Positions 61,168 through 64,000 of a stretch of DNA of 64,000 nucleotides are shown here, piece by piece. Origin of the DNA: CAWFMO01 sp963817065. GTDB taxonomy: Bacteria; Actinomycetota; Thermoleophilia; Solirubrobacterales; 70-9. The notes beneath the pieces were generated by a model. It saw only the letters and a program-made list of their open reading frames with translations, had not been told where the DNA came from and made no database searches. A program made the position numbers and the translations under genes. The first letter of the stretch is position 1. Every line of letters begins with the position of its first letter. The stretch covers positions 1,952,437-2,016,436 of the forward strand of contig CAWFMO010000001.1 of NCBI GenBank assembly GCA_963817065.1, given 5' to 3'.

Positions 61168-62613
61168 ATGAGCCGCCTGATCGTCGTTTCCAACCGCGTG
61201 TCCGCGCCCAGGGACCCCGCCGCCGGCTCGGCGGGCGGCCTGGCCATGGCGCTGTCGGCGGCGCTGCGGAAATACGACGGCCTGTGGTTCGGCTGGCGCG
61301 GCGAGACCGTCGAGCGATTTACCGGCGAGCTGAAGATGGAGGACCGGGCCGGCGGCGTCACCGTCGCCCTCGTCGATCTGGAGGCCCAGGACGTCGACGA
61401 ATATTACAACGGCTACGCCAACAAGACGCTGTGGCCGCTGTTCCACCACCGCGTCGACCTGACCGCCTATGAGCGGTCGTACGGCGAAGGCTATCGAGCG
61501 GGTCAACGCGCCGGTTCGCCGAGGCGCTGGCGCCCCTGATCCAGCCGGACGACGTCATCTGGATCCACGACTATCACATGATCCCGCTGGCCCGGGACCT
61601 GCGCCGCAAGGGGATCAGGAACCGGATCGGCTTCTTCCTGCACATGCCCTGGCCGGCGCGGCAGCTGCTGGTGACCCTGCCGCACCACCGGCGGCTGGTC
61701 GAGACGCTGTTCGACTACGACCTGATCGGCTTCCAGACCCGCGAATGGCTGGACCTGTTCCGCGACTATGTGGCGTCCGGACCGCGTGCACGGCAAGCTG
61801 CTGCCCGACGACGGGCTGGAGGCGTTCGGCAAGACGGTCCAGACCGGCGTCTTCCCGATCGGCATCGACGTCGAGGGTTTCATCGCCGCAGCGCAACTCG
61901 GTCCAGGGCGACCGGACCTATGACCGGATGGCGGCCTCGGCGGCCTTCCGCTCGCTGATCGTCGGCGTCGACCGGCTGGACTATTCCAAGGGGCTGGAGG
62001 AGCGGCTGCTGGGCTACGAGCAGTTCCTGCGAGACCATCCGCGAGCATGCGGCCGAGGTCCTGCTGCTGCAGGTCACGCCGACCTCGCGCGACGAGGTGG
62101 ACGCGTATCAGGACATCCGCGGCCGGCTGGACGCCCTGGCTGGCCGGATCAACGGCGAATACGCCGAGATGGACTGGCAGCCGATCCGCTACATCAACCG
62201 CACCTACCGCCGCGACCAGCTGGCCGGCATCTACCGCGCCGCCGCGCGTCGGTCTGGTGACGCCGCTGCGCGACGGCATGAACCTGGTGGCCAAGGAATA
62301 TGTCGCGGCCCAGGATCCGGACGATCCGGGCGTGCTGGTCCTGTCGCGCTTCGCCGGCGCGGCCGAGCAGATGGGCGAGGCCCTGCTGGTCAATCCGTTC
62401 AGCCGCGAGGAGATGTCGGACGCCATCCAGCGCGCCCTGACCATGCCGCTGGCCGAGCGCAAGCGGAAATGGGACTGCCTGATGCAGGTCGTGCGCGACA
62501 CCGACGTGGGCGTCTGGCGCGACGACTTCGTCTCGACCCTGCGCGCCATCGAACGCCCGGCGGACGGCGGCGACCGCCCGGCCGCCGCCACCGCCTCCGA
62601 TCAGGCGGCCTGA
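61168..62613 (+). CDS. otsA: Trehalose-6-phosphate synthase, frameshifted
   Basis: This is a GT20 glycosyltransferase that makes trehalose-6-phosphate from UDP-glucose and glucose-6-phosphate. ATG 61168 gives MSRLIVVSNRVSAPRDPAAG, then SAGGLAMALSAALRKYDGLW. Further blocks are YYNGYANKTLWPLFHHRVDL, VIWIHDYHMIPLARDLRRKG, IGFFLHMPWPARQLLVTLPH and LFDYDLIGFQTREWLDLF. Then come SLIVGVDRLDYSKGLEERLL (donor-binding R and K), RYINRTYRRDQLAGIYRAA and TPLRDGMNLVAKEYVAAQDP. All main substrate residues are seen. Four indels lie near 61495, 61780, 61890 and 62245. The last 13 bases overlap the GST gene on the other strand. Confidence 0.92.
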
Positions 62614-63213
62614 ACGGCCCCGGGCAGGACGCCGTCCTTCGCCGCGGCCCGCGCATTGGCCGGCCGGTTCAGCGCCCGCTCCAGATACGCATCGACCAGC
62701 GCGCTTTCGGGCACATATTCGCGGCCCCAGGCGAGGGCCGAGGCGATCATCACGTCCACCGCCGTGAACCGGTCGCCCATCAGATAGGGCCGGTCGCCAG
62801 GGCCGTCAGCAGGCGGGCGACGGCGGCGTCATAGCGGGCCTTGGCGTTCGGGTCGGTTTCGGCCGCGCCGCTGATCTTGCCCCAGAAGGCCGGCTCCATC
62901 TCGCCCGCCGTCCAGGCCAGCCAGGTGACATAGGCCGCGCGGTCCGGCGAGCCGACCGGCGCGCCCAGGTTCGCATCCGGATGCAGGTCGGTAGGTAGAG
63001 GGTGATCGCGGCCGACTCGGTCACCAGCGCCCCGTCGTGGAGCAGGGCCGGAACCTTGCCGTCCGGATGCAGGTTGGCGGGATCGCGGGCGCCCGTCAGG
63101 GTCATGGCGCGGAAGATGTCGACGTAGCGGATGTCGTAGTCGGCGCCGATCTCCTCCAGCAGCCAGACGAGGCGGCCCGAACGCGACTGGGGAGCGTGGA
63201 ACAGGGTGAGCAT
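62601..63213 (-). CDS. Glutathione S-transferase family protein, frameshifted
   Basis: A cytoplasmic GST of about 203 residues. ATG 63213 opens MLTLFHAPQSRSGRLVWLLE, followed by EIGADYDIRYVDIFRAMTLT and GARDPANLHPDGKVPALLHD (cis-proline VPAL). Then comes GALVTESAAITLYL (ES motif), which ends the thioredoxin-like N domain. The C-terminal helices include AYVTWLAWTAGEMEPAFWGK and GPYLMGDRFTAVDVMIASAL (N-capping box FTAVD) in shifted frames. Two indels lie near 62796 and 62990. It is divergent from the YafY/WYL regulator, with a perfect 24-bp palindrome between them. Confidence 0.85.
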
Positions 63214-63339
63214 GGCGAAGGCTCGCGACACGGTCGCTCGCTTCTTGAGCGCTTCTGGCGCTATCGCTCGGCGCGCGGCGCCTCGCTGCTTGAGCGCACG
63301 GCAGCCCCTCGCCGCCGACCTGTCTTGACTACTGCCACC

Positions 63340-63363
63340 CTGCTGACAGCATGCTGTCAGCAG
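63340..63363. promoter_or_regulatory. Perfect 24-bp palindrome, probable operator
   Basis: Arms CTGCTGACAGCA and TGCTGTCAGCAG are exact complements without a spacer. It lies in the 170-bp divergent gap between the GST and WYL-regulator genes, 20 bases before the regulator ATG. Such perfect symmetry suggests a dimer-binding autoregulatory site. Confidence 0.65.
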
Positions 63364-63383
63364 TCGCAGCCAGGGTGGCCGCC

Positions 63384-64000
63384 ATGAGACGCGCCGACCG
63401 GCTGTTCCAGATCATCCAGATCCTGCGCCGCGCCGTCCGGCCGGTGACCGCCGACGCCATCGCCGACGAGCTGGAGACCTCGAAGCGCACCGTCTATCGC
63501 GACATCGCCGACCTGATGGGCCAGCGCGTGCCGATCCGCGGCGAGGCCGGCATCGGCTATGTGCTGGACGGCGGCTTCGACATGCCGCCGCTGATGCTGA
63601 CGCCCGACGAGATCGAGGCCGCGGTGCTGGGCGCGCAGTGGGTGGCCGGCCGCGGCGATCCGGCGCTGGCCCGCGCGGCCCGGGACCTGATCGCCAAGAT
63701 CGGCGCCGCGGTGCCGGAGCAGCCTGCGGCCCGTATGTGCTGGAGCCCGCCAGCGGCGCGCCGCCCGGCTGGCGAGCACGCGGCCGACAGCGCTCGACAT
63801 GGCCCAGGTCCGCGCCTGGATCCACGCCGGCCGCAAGATCGCGGCTGCACTATGCGCGACGAGCAGGGGCGCGAGACCGGCGCGTCATCTGGCCGGTGGC
63901 GGTCGGCTATCACGAGACCATGCGCCTGCTGGTCGGCCTGGTGCGAACTGCGCAACGACTTCCGCAGCTTCCGCACCGACCGGGTGGTCGAGGCCGATTT
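63384..64000 (+). CDS. HTH/WYL-domain transcriptional regulator (YafY-like), partial, frameshifted
   Basis: This regulator runs off the window. ATG 63384 gives MRRADRLFQIIQILRRAVRP, then VTADAIADELETSKRTVYRD (winged helix-turn-helix) and IADLMGQRVPIRGEAGIGYV. A linker follows, then the start of the WYL ligand-sensing domain: MPPLMLTPDEIEAAVLGAQW and VAGRGDPALARAARDLIAKI. Towards the end LVGLVRTAQRLPQLP-type frame noise masks the continuation ELRNDFRSFRTDRVVEADF. Indels lie near 63730, 63785, 63840, 63880 and 63945. It is likely to repress or activate the divergent GST gene through the palindrome at 63340. Confidence 0.85.
   Translation, partial: MRRADRLFQIIQILRRAVRPVTADAIADELETSKRTVYRDIADLMGQRVPIRGEAGIGYVLDGGFDMPPLMLTPDEIEAAVLGAQWVAGRGDPALARAARDLIAKIGAAVPEQPAARMCWSPPAARRPAGEHAADSARHGPGPRLDPRRPQDRGCTMRDEQGRETGASSGRWRSAITRPCACWSAWCELRNDFRSFRTDRVVEAD

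Overview
The window joins two unrelated bacterial sequences. Bases 1 to about 7,200 carry actinobacterial genes: a sodium:solute symporter tail, TrmL, a D-Ala-D-Ala carboxypeptidase, a SigR/RsrA thiol-stress sigma/anti-sigma pair, YbaK, a K+/H+ antiporter, a TrkA-type protein, a kelch-repeat lipoprotein and the tail of an acyl-CoA ligase. From 7,207 to the end the genes are alphaproteobacterial and fit Caulobacterales, most likely Brevundimonas or a close relative: ffs-dnaX with ybaB-recR, argB-HAD-dapD, a TonB-dependent receptor, kdsB/kdsD, and otsB-GH15-otsA. The switch is abrupt, at about 7,140-7,206. I read it as a chimeric contig, not gene transfer.

Many genes on both sides of the junction are cut by one-base indels that are repaired by simply changing frame. 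This looks like unpolished long-read error. Broken genes are annotated here as one gene across all frames, from the best start to the last plausible stop. Error density is patchy: 8.7-10.3, 12.8-15.3, 20.4-22.2 and much of 39.7-46 kb read cleanly.

Alphaproteobacterial layout. 7.2-10.3 kb: UDP-glucose dehydrogenase, an OmpA porin with a very long proline hinge, and a small zinc protein. 10.3-12.8 kb: a tightly overlapped argB-HAD phosphatase-dapD operon. 12.9-15.3 kb: a GAF histidine kinase and a PQQ sugar dehydrogenase. 15.5-18.4 kb: tRNA-Met, then a TonB receptor behind a three-repeat Pho-box-like array. 18.6-24.8 kb: a polyamine region with agmatine deiminase, N-carbamoylputrescine amidase, a deoxyhypusine-synthase-like protein and ornithine/lysine decarboxylase. 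Two lipoproteins, one a catalytically dead PAP2 homologue, and an acidic protein interrupt it. 25-30.6 kb: an M16 peptidase and phnCDE. 30.7-38.3 kb: thrS-yidD, an IscU-like scaffold, a TPR protein, M17 and NlpC/P60 peptidases, a polysaccharide export lipoprotein and cytochrome c.

38.5-49.7 kb: kdsB and nudC converge on a four-helix-bundle gene cassette bounded by inverted heptamer repeats. Then come SRP RNA, dnaX, a cupin, a DapA-like lyase, a nitroreductase, ybaB, recR, rmuC, a membrane protein/XRE regulator pair behind a palindromic promoter, a TraB/GumN protein and tRNA-Gly. 49.8-55.5 kb: an amidohydrolase, a DUF488 protein and the fadA-fadJ beta-oxidation pair with a palindromic operator. 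55.7-64 kb: a VOC protein, hemerythrin, CAP protein, kdsD, the trehalose operon, a GST, and a WYL-type regulator behind a perfect 24-bp palindrome.

Main functional themes are polyamine synthesis from arginine and ornithine (putrescine, possibly homospermidine), phosphate-responsive uptake (Pho-type sites, phnCDE), Kdo/LPS synthesis (kdsB, kdsD), trehalose metabolism, and replication/recombination housekeeping. I saw no CRISPR array, phage, insertion sequence or replication origin.
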